Source: Bradyrhizobium sp. CCGE-LA001
GTDB lineage: Bacteria; Pseudomonadota; Alphaproteobacteria; Rhizobiales; Xanthobacteraceae
Length of the DNA: 64,000 nucleotides
Reading direction: 5' to 3'
Assembly: GCF_000296215.2 (NCBI RefSeq)
Contig: NZ_CP013949.1
Location: 2,039,501 to 2,103,500, forward strand
Under the pieces are notes generated by a model. It did not search any database, was not told the DNA's origin, and saw only the letters and a list, made by a program, of their open reading frames with translations. Position 1 is the first letter of the stretch; each line of letters starts with the position of its first letter. Made by a program: the position numbers and the translations under genes. Positions 33,423-41,890 of the stretch are shown piece after piece.

Positions 33423-33452
33423 AGCTTCCCAAGTCAAAGCTTCCCAAGTCAA
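33423..33452 (+). repeat. Tandem duplication of a 15-bp unit
   Basis: The unit AGCTTCCCAAGTCAA occurs twice head to tail at 33423-33437 and 33438-33452, followed by a partial third (AGTCA). It lies upstream of the ABC exporter gene in the space after the 28-codon ORF; the rest of 33365-33522 shows no gene. Confidence 0.9.
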
Positions 33453-33522
33453 AGTCAGTTTTGAGTGACGCCGTTCCGGCCCTCGCTGCCGATCTGCGTC
33501 CATCGATGGAGCCGGCCCGCGC

Positions 33523-35340
33523 ATGCGGCCGGATGATGTCATGACCGCTCTGTCCAAAAAGCCCGCCGCGATTCGCGTGGTGCTGCCCTTCGTATTCCGC
33601 CACTGGCTGAAGCAACCGGGGCGCGGCCTCGTTGTGGCCGGCGGCCTGTTGGGTGCGACCATCGCCGACCTGTTCATGCCGGTATTCTCGGGCCATCTGG
33701 TCGACGCGCTGACGCGCGGACCTTCCGATCCCGATGCGCGCCACGCGGCGCTGGTGGCGTTCGGCGCCATCGTGGCGCTGGGCGCGGCCTCGATGGTGCT
33801 GCGGCTGATCGGCCTCCAGGCCATCGTGCCGTTCACGCTGAAGATCATGTCCGATGTCGCGCAGGACGCGTTCACGCGCGTGCAGCGCTTCTCGACCGAT
33901 TGGCATGCGAACTCGTTCGCCGGCTCAACGGTGCGCAAGATCACCCGCGGCATGTGGGCGCTCGACCTGCTCAACGACACCATCCTGATGGCGCTGGCGC
34001 CCTCGCTGCTGGTGCTGGTCGGCTCGATGATCCTGCTTGGTGTGCACTGGGCGTCGCTTGGCCTCGTGATCGCGGTCGGGGCGATCGTCTACGTCACCAT
34101 CACGGTGGTGTTCTCGACGCGCTATATCGCGCCCGCCGCACGAATCTCCAATGCCTGGGACACCAAGGTCGGCGGCACGCTGGCGGACGCGCTGACCTGC
34201 AATGCCGTGGTGAAATCGTTCGGCGCGGAGGCGCGCGAGGACACGCGGCTCGCCCGCGTCATCAACCGCTGGCGCGTGCGCGTGCGACGGACCTGGTATC
34301 GCTACAATTACACCGCGATGTCGCAGCTATCCTTGCTGCTGTGCCTGCGCGCGTCCGTGATCGGCGGATCGGTGCTGCTGTGGATGTCGGGTCACGCCTC
34401 GCCGGGCGACGTCACCTATGTGCTGACGAGCTACTACGTCATCCACGCCTATTTGCGCGACGTCGGCATGCACATCAACAACCTCCAGCGCTCGGTCAAC
34501 GACATGGACGAGCTGGTGGCGATCCACGACGAGCCGATTGGAATCGCCGATGCGCCCGACGCGCGGCCGATCGCGATCGCGGGCGGCGAGATCGTGTTCG
34601 ACGACGTCACGTTCCATTATGGCGGCCATCGCGCGCCGCTCTATGACGGGCTGTCGCTGACGATCCGCGCCGGCGAGCGGGTCGGCCTCGTCGGCCGCTC
34701 CGGCTCCGGCAAGACGACCTTCGTCAAGCTGGTGCAGCGGCTTTACGACGTCACCGATGGCCGGGTCCTGATCGACGGAGAGGATATTGCGCTGGCCACG
34801 CAGCACTCGCTGCGCAGCCAGATCGCGATCGTGCAGCAGGAGCCGATCCTGTTCCACCGCTCGCTCGCCGAGAACATCTCCTATGGCCGGCCGGGTGCCA
34901 GCCTCGAGGCGATCGAGCAGGCGGCGCGGCTCGCCAATGCGCATGACTTCATCCTGCGCCTGCCGAAGGGCTATGGCACGCTGGTCGGCGAACGCGGCGT
35001 GAAACTGTCCGGCGGCGAGCGGCAGCGCGTCGCGCTGGCGCGCGCCTTCCTGGCGGATGCGCCGGTGCTGATCCTGGACGAGGCGACGTCGAGTCTCGAT
35101 TCGGAATCGGAGGCGCTGATCCAGCAGGCGATGGAGCGGCTGATGAAGGGCCGCACCTCGATCGTGATCGCGCATCGCCTGTCGACGGTACGCAGCCTCG
35201 ATCGCATCCTGGTGTTCGACCGCGGTGAGATCGTCGAGCAGGGCACGCATGCCGTGCTCGCGGGCAAGCCGGGCGGCATCTATCGCGGCCTGTTCGAGCG
35301 CCAGGTGGTGGAGCTCGGACATATCGCAGCGGCGGAATGA
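33523..35340 (+). CDS. ABC exporter with fused TM and ATPase domains
   Basis: A 605-residue half-transporter, working as a dimer. About residues 20-340 hold the six-helix type I exporter domain, with the coupling region GGTLADALTCNAVVKSFGAEAREDTR. The nucleotide-binding domain has Walker A GRSGSGKTTFVKL, Q-loop IAIVQQEPILFHRSLAENIS, signature KLSGGERQRVALARAF, Walker B PVLILDEATSSLD and IAHRLSTV. The start could be 33523 or 33541; no strong Shine-Dalgarno marks either. Substrate unknown. The MATE gene follows 54 bp downstream. Confidence 0.93.
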   Translation: MRPDDVMTALSKKPAAIRVVLPFVFRHWLKQPGRGLVVAGGLLGATIADLFMPVFSGHLVDALTRGPSDPDARHAALVAFGAIVALGAASMVLRLIGLQAIVPFTLKIMSDVAQDAFTRVQRFSTDWHANSFAGSTVRKITRGMWALDLLNDTILMALAPSLLVLVGSMILLGVHWASLGLVIAVGAIVYVTITVVFSTRYIAPAARISNAWDTKVGGTLADALTCNAVVKSFGAEAREDTRLARVINRWRVRVRRTWYRYNYTAMSQLSLLLCLRASVIGGSVLLWMSGHASPGDVTYVLTSYYVIHAYLRDVGMHINNLQRSVNDMDELVAIHDEPIGIADAPDARPIAIAGGEIVFDDVTFHYGGHRAPLYDGLSLTIRAGERVGLVGRSGSGKTTFVKLVQRLYDVTDGRVLIDGEDIALATQHSLRSQIAIVQQEPILFHRSLAENISYGRPGASLEAIEQAARLANAHDFILRLPKGYGTLVGERGVKLSGGERQRVALARAFLADAPVLILDEATSSLDSESEALIQQAMERLMKGRTSIVIAHRLSTVRSLDRILVFDRGEIVEQGTHAVLAGKPGGIYRGLFERQVVELGHIAAAE

Positions 35341-35394
35341 GGCGCGCGGCGGCGGGCAAATGGCCCAAAGCCGTGTCGCCAAGGATGGACTGAC

Positions 35395-36801
35395 ATGAAA
35401 GACCTGACAAACGGCTCCATCGTGAGACACATCCTGGCCATGGCACCGCCGATCATGGTCGGGATGATCACGATCATGATCTGCCAACTGGTCGATCTCT
35501 ACTTCGTATCGGGATTGGGCGATGCGGCGGTCGCCGGTGTCGCCGCGGCCGGCAACGCTGGCTTTCTCGTCAACGCCCTGATGCAGGTGCTCGGCGTCGG
35601 TACGGTGGCGCTGATCGCGCATGCCGTGGGGCGCAAGGATCGGGCGGACGCCAATCTGATCTTCAACCAGGCGGTCGCGCTGTCAGTGCTGTTCGGGTTG
35701 TTGACCTTGATCGCAGGCTTGGCATTGTCGCGCCCCTATATGCGCGCGGTCGCGGCCGACGACGCCACGGTCGAGGCCGGTACCATCTATCTGCTCTGGT
35801 TCATGCCGGCGCTGGCGTTGCAATTCGCGACGCAGGTGATGGCGTCGGCGTTGCGGGCGACCGGCATCGTGCGGCCGAGCATGCTGGTGCAGGCGCTTTC
35901 CGTGATCATCAATATCGCGCTGGCGCCGGTGCTGATCGCGGGCTGGGGCACGGGCTACGCGCTCGGTGTTGCCGGAGCAGGCCTTGCCAGCTCGCTGGCG
36001 GTCTTCATCGGCGTGCTGATGCTGTTCGCCTACTTCCTCAAGCTGGAGCGTTATGTCGCCTTCCATCCCGCGCAATGGCGGCCGCGGCTTTCGCAGTGGA
36101 AGCGCATCCTCAATGTCGGCCTGCCCGCCGGCGGCGAGTTCGTGATGGTCTTCATCATCATGGGCGTCGGCTTTTACGTGCTGGGCGTTTTCGGCCCGGC
36201 GGCGCAGGCAGGATTTGGCATCGGAACGCGCCTCCTCGGCTTGATCCAGATGCCGGCGCTCGCCATCGCTCTTGCCGCAGGCCCGATCGCCGGCCAGAAT
36301 TTCGGCGCCGGCAACGGCGCGCGCGTGCGGGAGACCTTCGTCAAGGCGGCGCTGATCGCGACCGCCGTGATGGTCGTGTTCCTGGTCCCCGCGCAACTGG
36401 TGCCGGGTCTGTTGCTTGCCGGCTTCTCGCAGGATCAGGAGACGATGGCAGTTGCCTCGCTCTTTCTGCGCATCGTCTCGCTCAACATGCTGGTGCAGGG
36501 GCTGATCTTCACTTGCTCGAGCATGTTTCAGGGGCTCGGCAACACCAAGCCGGTGTTGTGGACCTCGGCCGTGCGGGTCCTCACCTACTCCCTGCCGTCG
36601 ATCTGGCTCTCGACCTGGCCGGGCTTCCGGATGGAGCATGTTTGGTACTTGTCGATCGCGACAGTCGGGCTCCAAGCCGCCCTGAGCCTGTGGTTGCTGC
36701 GCCGCGAGTTCAACAAGCGCCTTACAATGTCGCCGCTGGGGAGGGGTCCGGAGCCGGAGCGCCCCCAACCCGCTGCGCCTCTGGTCCGCGAGCCTGCATA
36801 G
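35395..36801 (+). CDS. MATE family efflux transporter
   Basis: A 468-residue protein with 12 predicted TM segments of the MATE (multidrug and toxic compound extrusion) fold. Family features include MAPPIMVGMITIMICQLVDL, GLGDAAVAGVAAAGNAGFLV, and VLGVFGPAAQAGFGIGTRLL in the second half. It exports organic cations with Na+ or H+ antiport. AAGGATG lies upstream of the ATG. It is probably co-transcribed with the upstream ABC exporter. The C-terminal 30 residues are Pro/Glu-rich and not part of the fold. Confidence 0.93.
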   Translation: MKDLTNGSIVRHILAMAPPIMVGMITIMICQLVDLYFVSGLGDAAVAGVAAAGNAGFLVNALMQVLGVGTVALIAHAVGRKDRADANLIFNQAVALSVLFGLLTLIAGLALSRPYMRAVAADDATVEAGTIYLLWFMPALALQFATQVMASALRATGIVRPSMLVQALSVIINIALAPVLIAGWGTGYALGVAGAGLASSLAVFIGVLMLFAYFLKLERYVAFHPAQWRPRLSQWKRILNVGLPAGGEFVMVFIIMGVGFYVLGVFGPAAQAGFGIGTRLLGLIQMPALAIALAAGPIAGQNFGAGNGARVRETFVKAALIATAVMVVFLVPAQLVPGLLLAGFSQDQETMAVASLFLRIVSLNMLVQGLIFTCSSMFQGLGNTKPVLWTSAVRVLTYSLPSIWLSTWPGFRMEHVWYLSIATVGLQAALSLWLLRREFNKRLTMSPLGRGPEPERPQPAAPLVREPA

Positions 36802-36818
36802 CGACAGCTTGTCGATCT

Positions 36819-36839
36819 CCCCCGGCTTTCGGCCGGGGG
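36819..36839. terminator. Bidirectional hairpin between MATE and TauE genes
   Basis: Stem CCCCCGGC / GCCGGGGG with loop TTTC, located between convergent genes that end at 36801 and 36867. No long T-run follows on either side. Confidence 0.55.
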
Positions 36840-36866
36840 CATGGCGCTGACGAAAAGGACGCCGAG

Positions 36867-37610
36867 CTAGAGCGCGCCGACGCTGTTCCAGACGAGCGTC
36901 AGGCCCGACACGAACAACAGGCCGAGCACGACATCGCCGAAATGCTTGTCGTTGAGGGCATGATAAACCCGGGCGCCTGCCCAGGCACCGATCAGCGTAC
37001 CGGGAAAGGCGATCAGCGCGAGCCAGATCACTTTGAACTCGACCAGGCCCGATGCGGTCTGCAGCACCAGCGCAGTGGCGAGCACGGTGAAATTGAAGAG
37101 CTGAAAGATGCCGCGGCGCTCGTGCTTGTTCCAGCCGCGGATGTTGGCCCACAGGATCGGCAGCGGCCCGGACAATCCGGCGAGGCCACCGAGAATGCCG
37201 CCGGCAAAGCCGATCGCACCATCGGCGATCCGGCCGCCGAACTTGATCGCGAGCGGCCTCTTGTTCAGATACAGCGCGCTCGAAAAGATCAGGATCAACA
37301 CGCCGACGCTCAGCTTGAACACTTTCGGATCGGCCGAGGCGATCATCATCGTTCCCAGAGGAACGCCGATCAGTCCACCGATCAGGAACGGCCACACCAG
37401 CGACAGGTCGAAGCTCTTCCACATCGAGGGCAGCGTCGAGGTCTGCGCGATCACCGAGCAGATCAGCACCAGGGGCACCGCGAGCGAAGGCGGCAGGACG
37501 TAGAGCCAGATGCCGAGCGCCATCAGCGCCGTGCCGAATCCGGCCAGCCCCGACACGAAGCCCCCGGCCAAGGCGCCGAGCAGCAGCAGTGCATAGGTGA
37601 GCGTTTCCAA
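36867..37610 (-). CDS. TauE/SafE (TSUP) family permease
   Basis: A 247-residue inner-membrane protein with eight expected TM helices. The family motif is seen in GALAGGFVSGLAGFGTALMAL near the start and its repeat half GGILGGLAGLSGPLPILWAN. The family exports or takes up sulfite, sulfonates or other organosulfur anions. The start is a TTG at 37610 with AAGGA 7 bp upstream; an in-frame ATG at 37703 would add an implausible Cys/Arg-rich leader. Substrate not determinable. Confidence 0.88.
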   Translation of the reverse strand: METLTYALLLLGALAGGFVSGLAGFGTALMALGIWLYVLPPSLAVPLVLICSVIAQTSTLPSMWKSFDLSLVWPFLIGGLIGVPLGTMMIASADPKVFKLSVGVLILIFSSALYLNKRPLAIKFGGRIADGAIGFAGGILGGLAGLSGPLPILWANIRGWNKHERRGIFQLFNFTVLATALVLQTASGLVEFKVIWLALIAFPGTLIGAWAGARVYHALNDKHFGDVVLGLLFVSGLTLVWNSVGAL

Positions 37611-37840
37611 ACAGTTGTCCTTGTCGCAACGGAGATCCCAAACAGTTGACCGCCGTGGCCCGCATAGCACGCTTGCTGCCGTGCAGGTCAATCCGCGCTG
37701 CACGCAAGCGTGATCTGCGATGTCGGGCTTTTGCGGAAGACACGCCTACATGACGATCGTACTTCAATCCCAGGGGGCCTGCCAGACGCCACCATGCGCT
37801 TCAATCGGCCCAGTCCCGAATGAGACAATGGAGAATGACC

Positions 37841-38104
37841 ATGACCCGCACGAACATCGCCGTTGCGGTCGCGCTGTTGTCGAGTGCGGCCTTGATGCCG
37901 ACAATGGCGCAGGCGCAGTTTTCGGAGCCTGCGGCCTATCAAGCCGCCCATCCCGATCGTGACGTGCTGAATGGCGGCCAGCTCACGCCTGCGGCGCGCG
38001 CCGCGCTGGGTGAGCAGAGTAGTCCGCGTGATGCCTATGCATCGCAGGGCTATCCGTCACCGGCTGCACCTGTCGTTCGCTCGCGCCACCGCCGTCATCG
38101 ATAG
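37841..38104 (+). CDS. Small secreted protein, unknown
   Basis: An 87-residue protein with a signal peptide (MTRTNIAVAVALLSSAALMP then TMAQAQ) and a mature part of about 60 residues: FSEPAAYQAAHPDRDVLNGG, a Pro/Ala-rich middle and a basic tail VVRSRHRRHR. GGAGA lies 6 bp before the ATG at 37841. It resembles the short DUF4148-type or hypothetical periplasmic proteins of rhizobia, but no family can be named. It ends 6 bp before the stop of the convergent MocR gene. Confidence 0.68.
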   Translation: MTRTNIAVAVALLSSAALMPTMAQAQFSEPAAYQAAHPDRDVLNGGQLTPAARAALGEQSSPRDAYASQGYPSPAAPVVRSRHRRHR

Positions 38105-38110
38105 AATTCC

Positions 38111-39481
38111 TTAGACGATCTGCCTGGCGTCGACAGGCTTGTGCAGCGCGCCGACCAGGATGCGCAGCGCCTCCGTCAATTCCGATCGGTTACGCGCCGC
38201 ACCCAGCGACACTCGCGCTGCATGTGGCGCTGTCCCGTCCACGGTGAAGGCATCGCCGGCCACCACCGCCAGTCCGTTTCGCAGCAGATGTGCTGCGACA
38301 TCGGGACGGCCTTCCGGCAAGCGCAGCCAAAGATGATGGGCTGCAGGCTTGGCCAGGAACTGAAATCCCTTTAATGCGCGTTGCGCCAACTGCTGGCGGC
38401 CGACTGCCTCGCTGCGGATGGCGGCGATGATGCGATCGGCGATGCCGGTCTCGATCCAATGCGTCACCAGCGCGACCATCAGCGGCGCCGGCATCTGCAC
38501 CGTCGCCTGCAAATGGCTGCGCATCGTCTGCTGTGCAGCGTTGTCGGGCGCCAGCAGATAGGCGACGCGCAAGGCGGGTGCGATACATTTTGACAGCGTG
38601 GTTGCGAGATAAGTCCGCTCCGGAATGAGGCTCGCGATCGGCGTTGCCGAGCGGTCGAGCAGCCCGTAGGCGTCGTCCTCGATCAGCCGCGTGTCGGCGT
38701 CGCGGATGATCTTTGCGATCGCCTCGCGCCGTGCCGCGGACAATGTCGCCGTGGTCGGATTATGCAGCGTCGGAATGAGATAGACGGCCTTCGGCTGGTG
38801 CGCGCGGCAAGCCGCTGCGAGTGCATCGGGCAGGATGCCGCCATCGTCCATGGCGACGCTGACGAGCTTGACGCCGAGCCGCGCGGCGGCGGCCTTGATG
38901 CCGGGGAAGGTGAGGGCCTCCGTCAGTACAACATCACCAGGCCGGGCAAGGTGAGCAAGCAGGTTGAACAGGACGGTCTGCGTGCCCGGATAGATCACGA
39001 GCCTGTCGGCATGCGCATGCGGGACGCGCGATCGTATCCAGCGCGCCGCGACCTCGCGCTCATGCGCGCTGCCGCCGGGGGGCTGGTAGTTGAGATGCGC
39101 CGTCAGGCCCGATTGCGAGCGGATGGCTTCCATGCCGGCAATGATGCGCTCGTCGAGGTGCGCTTCCAGCGGATGCGGCGGTACGTTCATCGAAAGATCA
39201 ATCGCGACCGGATGCGGGAGGTCCACCGCGCGCCGCGCGCTGGTCTCCGACACGAACGAGCCCTGTCCGACGCGCGCCTCCATGATGCCGCGGCGCCGGG
39301 CTTCGGTGTAGGCGCGCGTAACCGTGGTGAGGTCGATGCCGAGCGCCTTTGCGAGCGCGCGTTGCGTCGGCAATTGCTGGCCGCGCACCAGCCGGCCGGC
39401 GGCGATGTCGGCCTCCATGGCCTCGACGATGCGCTGGTACCGCGGGCCCGAGAGCTCCGAGATTGTAGGGGTCCAATCCAT
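38111..39481 (-). CDS. MocR/GntR-type regulator with aminotransferase domain
   Basis: A 456-residue regulator. The N-terminal GntR winged helix is at about 14-78 (YQRIVEAMEADIAAGRLVRG, ALGIDLTTVTRAYTEARRRG). A class I PLP aminotransferase-like domain follows, with LIEDDAYGLLDRS and the Lys expected to bind PLP in YLATTLSKCIAPALRVAYLL. Such proteins use PLP or an aminated ligand as effector; PdxR and GabR are the known models. It is divergent from the DUF983 gene and a pair of direct repeats in the short spacer may be its binding sites. Target unknown. Confidence 0.9.
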   Translation of the reverse strand: MDWTPTISELSGPRYQRIVEAMEADIAAGRLVRGQQLPTQRALAKALGIDLTTVTRAYTEARRRGIMEARVGQGSFVSETSARRAVDLPHPVAIDLSMNVPPHPLEAHLDERIIAGMEAIRSQSGLTAHLNYQPPGGSAHEREVAARWIRSRVPHAHADRLVIYPGTQTVLFNLLAHLARPGDVVLTEALTFPGIKAAAARLGVKLVSVAMDDGGILPDALAAACRAHQPKAVYLIPTLHNPTTATLSAARREAIAKIIRDADTRLIEDDAYGLLDRSATPIASLIPERTYLATTLSKCIAPALRVAYLLAPDNAAQQTMRSHLQATVQMPAPLMVALVTHWIETGIADRIIAAIRSEAVGRQQLAQRALKGFQFLAKPAAHHLWLRLPEGRPDVAAHLLRNGLAVVAGDAFTVDGTAPHAARVSLGAARNRSELTEALRILVGALHKPVDARQIV

Positions 39482-39506
39482 GCAATTTAGGCCGATATCC
39501 TTTGAA

Positions 39507-39536
39507 TGTATGGATACAAGATATTATTGTATGGAT
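39507..39536. promoter_or_regulatory. Direct repeats, candidate MocR operator
   Basis: TGTATGGAT occurs at 39507-39515 and again at 39528-39536, 21 bp apart (two helical turns), with AT-rich DNA between (ACAAGATATTATT). MocR proteins commonly bind direct repeats with such spacing. It lies between the divergent starts at 39481 and 39561. Confidence 0.55.
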
Positions 39537-39560
39537 CGTCGAGAAGGAAGAGGTGTGGTC

Positions 39561-39989
39561 ATGGCGACGGTCTCTCTGGCAAAGGCGATGTGGCGCGGCT
39601 TCTGCGGCAAGTGTCCGAACTGCGGGGAAGGGCACATGTTCGGCCGCTTCCTGAAAGTGGCCAACACCTGCGAGCATTGCGGCGAGGAACTTTTCCACCA
39701 GCGCGCGGACGACTTTCCGGCCTATCTCGTGATGGTCGTGGTCGGCCATCTCGTGGTGCCGGCGATCCTCGCGATCGAGACCGCCTACGCGCCACCGGAG
39801 TGGCTGCAACTCGCGGTGTGGCTGCCGGTGACGCTGTTCGCCTCGCTCGCATTGCTGCAACCGACCAAGGGCGCCATCGTCGGGCTGCAATGGCAGCTCG
39901 GCATGCATGGTTTCGAGCCGAGCAAGCTGCGGCGCGAGGCCGATGAACTCGCGCCGGCGCTGGTGAAGGCGGACACGCGCACGGCTTAA
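39561..39989 (+). CDS. DUF983 family zinc-ribbon membrane protein
   Basis: A 142-residue protein. The N-terminal zinc ribbon has GKCPNCGEGHMF and NTCEHCGEEL. Two TM helices follow, about 55-80 (LVMVVVGHLVVPAILAIE) and 90-110 (LAVWLPVTLFASLALLQPTK), as in DUF983. The start at 39561 has AGAGG upstream; an in-frame ATG at 39531 overlaps the predicted operator and is less likely. Function unknown. Divergent from the MocR regulator, possibly its target. Confidence 0.85.
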   Translation: MATVSLAKAMWRGFCGKCPNCGEGHMFGRFLKVANTCEHCGEELFHQRADDFPAYLVMVVVGHLVVPAILAIETAYAPPEWLQLAVWLPVTLFASLALLQPTKGAIVGLQWQLGMHGFEPSKLRREADELAPALVKADTRTA

Positions 39990-40043
39990 GCGACGTTTAC
40001 ATCCCGCACTCGGCCGCTACACTCCATCGTAGGAACAAGAACG

Positions 40044-40769
40044 ATGGAAACGCCGATGGCCGCACGCGCGAAGACCTTTCTGCTCTGTCATGGCGCATGG
40101 TCCGGCGGATGGGCCTGGAAGAAGATGCATCCGCTGATGGCGCAGGCCGGCCACCGCTTGGTGGCGCCGACCTATACGGGCCTCGGCGAGCGCGCGCATC
40201 TGGCAAGCCCGTCGATCGATCTCGAGACGCATATCCAGGACGTCCTCAACGTCATCGCCTTCGAGGATTTGAACGACATCGTTCTGCTCGGCCACAGCTA
40301 TGGCGGCATGGTCGCGACCGGCGTCGCCGACCGCGCGCGTGAGCGCGTGACGCAGCTGATCTATCTCGACGCCTTCGTGCCGCGTGACGGCCAGTCGCTG
40401 TTCGATCTCAATGAGGGCGGGCGCGAGCCGATGCGCAAGGCAGCAAGCTCCGGCGACGGCTATCGCATCCCGCCAAACCCGCCGCCACCAGATACGCCGC
40501 AGGCCGATCTCGACTGGCTCAATGCGCGCCGCGTTCCGATGCCGATCAAATGCTTCGAGACGCGATTGAGGCTTGCGCATGGCGAGGCGACAGTGCCGCG
40601 CAGTTACATCTATTGCACCCGCATCCCGCCGGGCGACGTGTTCGGGCAATTCGCCAAGCGGACGAAGAGCGAAGGCGGCTGGCGCTATGTCGAGCTCGAT
40701 GCCAGCCACGCGCCGAACGTCACCGCGCCGGAGGCGCTGATGGCGGTGTTGGAGAAGATCGTGGCCTAG
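40044..40769 (+). CDS. Alpha/beta hydrolase
   Basis: A 241-residue esterase-like enzyme. The oxyanion-hole region is LLCHGAWSGGWAW, the nucleophile elbow is LLGHSYGGMVATG with Ser near residue 89, the catalytic Asp is likely in LDAFVPRDGQ or in a later strand, and the His is in LDASHAPNVTAPEAL. The pattern is close to small hydroxynitrile lyase-like and salicylate methylesterase-like hydrolases (AB_hydrolase_6). Substrate unknown. AGGAAC precedes the ATG. It is a single gene, followed by a repeat and rnpB. Confidence 0.88.
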   Translation: METPMAARAKTFLLCHGAWSGGWAWKKMHPLMAQAGHRLVAPTYTGLGERAHLASPSIDLETHIQDVLNVIAFEDLNDIVLLGHSYGGMVATGVADRARERVTQLIYLDAFVPRDGQSLFDLNEGGREPMRKAASSGDGYRIPPNPPPPDTPQADLDWLNARRVPMPIKCFETRLRLAHGEATVPRSYIYCTRIPPGDVFGQFAKRTKSEGGWRYVELDASHAPNVTAPEALMAVLEKIVA

Positions 40770-40772
40770 CTC

Positions 40773-40813
40773 GTCATTCCGGGGCGCGATGAAGTCGCGA
40801 GCCCCGGAATGAC
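40773..40813. repeat. Palindromic repeat (family D)
   Basis: GTCATTCCGGGGCGCGATGA then AGTCGCGAGCCCCGGAATGAC: an almost perfect palindrome directly after the hydrolase stop codon. A longer relative lies at 58411-58531. It may also act as a terminator for the hydrolase gene. Confidence 0.75.
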
Positions 40814-40848
40814 ACCTTTTGAATCGCTGCGAGCTCAGTCCAAATGGT

Positions 40849-40880
40849 GAGGGGCTCGCTGCGCTAGCATCGAGCCCCTC
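40849..40880 (-). terminator. Terminator hairpin of rnpB
   Basis: A perfect 10-bp stem GAGGGGCTCG / CGAGCCCCTC with a 12-nt loop lies 13 bp past the predicted 3' end of RNase P RNA on the minus strand. Confidence 0.6.
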
Positions 40881-40892
40881 GTTGCAAGATAT

Positions 40893-41366
40893 CAGCCGGC
40901 CTGTAAGCCGGGTTCTGTAGGGCACCGTCCGCTTGCGCGAACGATACGTGACGGCCATTCCTCTGGGACCATGTTCGCACATGACCTCGAGCAACCTACC
41001 CGGACGGCGGGCCTGACATCGCCCCGCGGCGTTATCGCTTTCGCGAACAGCCCGCTGCGCCGTCCCTATTCGGTTTTGCTCCCGGTGGGGTTTGCCATGC
41101 CGGCTCCGTTGCCGGATCCGCGGTGCGCTCTTACCGCACCTTTTCACCCTTACCTGCCTACGCAGCTTGCGCTGCTACGGCACGGCAGGCCCGAGGGCTT
41201 GTCGCGCCGAAGCCCAAAGGGCGAAGGCGGGCGGTTCGTTCTCTGTGGCACTTTCCCTGGGGTCGCCCCCGCCGGACGTTATCCGGCACCGCATGTCAAG
41301 GGAGCCCGGACTTTCCTCCCCGGCGGCCTTTCGGCACCTGCCGGAGCGGCCGTCCGGCCGACTGAC
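40893..41366 (-). ncRNA. rnpB: RNase P RNA (bacterial type A)
   Basis: The RNA component of RNase P, the ribozyme that cuts tRNA 5' leaders. On the minus strand the highly conserved 5' block GAGGAAAGTCCGGGCTCC is present, then CAGGGAAAGTGCCACAGAGA, and the 3' universal block with AGAACCCGGCTTACAGGCCGGC. P1 can pair the two ends (GGTCAGTCGGCCGG region and GGCCGGCTGAT region). Length about 475 nt, a little longer than the 400 usual; an extra GC-rich stem in the P12 region explains it. The 5' and 3' ends are approximate. The gene is flanked by a promoter-like element upstream and a hairpin downstream. Confidence 0.95.
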
Positions 41367-41373
41367 CGATAAC

Positions 41374-41402
41374 GCATGGAGCATTTGGGACGGTTCCGTC
41401 AA
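41374..41402 (-). promoter_or_regulatory. Likely rnpB promoter
   Basis: On the minus strand TTGACG (41397-41402) lies 17 bp before CCATGC (41374-41379), a poor -10, with the predicted start about 7-10 bp further at the 5' end of rnpB. Moderate support only. Confidence 0.4.
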
Positions 41403-41514
41403 GCCGGTATCGCCGCGCGCGCTGCCCGCAAATAATTTATCCTGAAGATGTCGTTGGGCGCGTGCCCCGTTCGACTGCATGTCGGCGACCATGCCGAGCA
41501 ACAGGAGTGAAGCG

Positions 41515-41868
41515 ATGCAGTATCTGCTGATGATCTACCAGAACGAGGTCGAGTACGCGAAGAACGACGCAGCGACCACCCAGAAGATGCTGGCGGAGTA
41601 TCAAGCCTTCACGCAAGGCATCATCCAGAACGGCAATTTCAAGGCCGGCGACCGCTTGCAGCCGACCACGACCGCGACCACGGTGCGCGTGCGCGACGGC
41701 AAGACGTTGACCACCGACGGTCCGTTTGCTGAGACGCGCGAGCAACTCGGCGGCTACTATCTGATCGAAGCCAAGGATCTCAACGCCGCGATCGAGATCG
41801 CGGCGCGGATTCCCAGCGCGCGGATCGGCTCGATCGAGGTGCGGCCGATCTGGGTCTACGACAAGTGA
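41515..41868 (+). CDS. YCII/DGPF-domain protein, partner of the ECF sigma factor
   Basis: A 117-residue protein of the YCII-related fold. It carries the DGPF motif in TTDGPFAETREQLGGYYLIEA, for which ECF-linked members are named, and starts MQYLLMIYQNEVEYAKND. No TM or signal. AGGAG lies 6 bp before the ATG at 41515. The sigma factor gene starts 22 bp downstream, an arrangement typical of the ECF42 group. The biochemical role of DGPF proteins is unsettled. Confidence 0.88.
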   Translation: MQYLLMIYQNEVEYAKNDAATTQKMLAEYQAFTQGIIQNGNFKAGDRLQPTTTATTVRVRDGKTLTTDGPFAETREQLGGYYLIEAKDLNAAIEIAARIPSARIGSIEVRPIWVYDK

Positions 41869-41890
41869 CGGTGGAGCAGCGCGTCGGCGC

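Noticed and set aside
35683..37767. A 694-codon minus-strand frame
   Set aside because: Antisense to the MATE gene and overlapping the TauE/SafE gene in another frame; low complexity and no domain.
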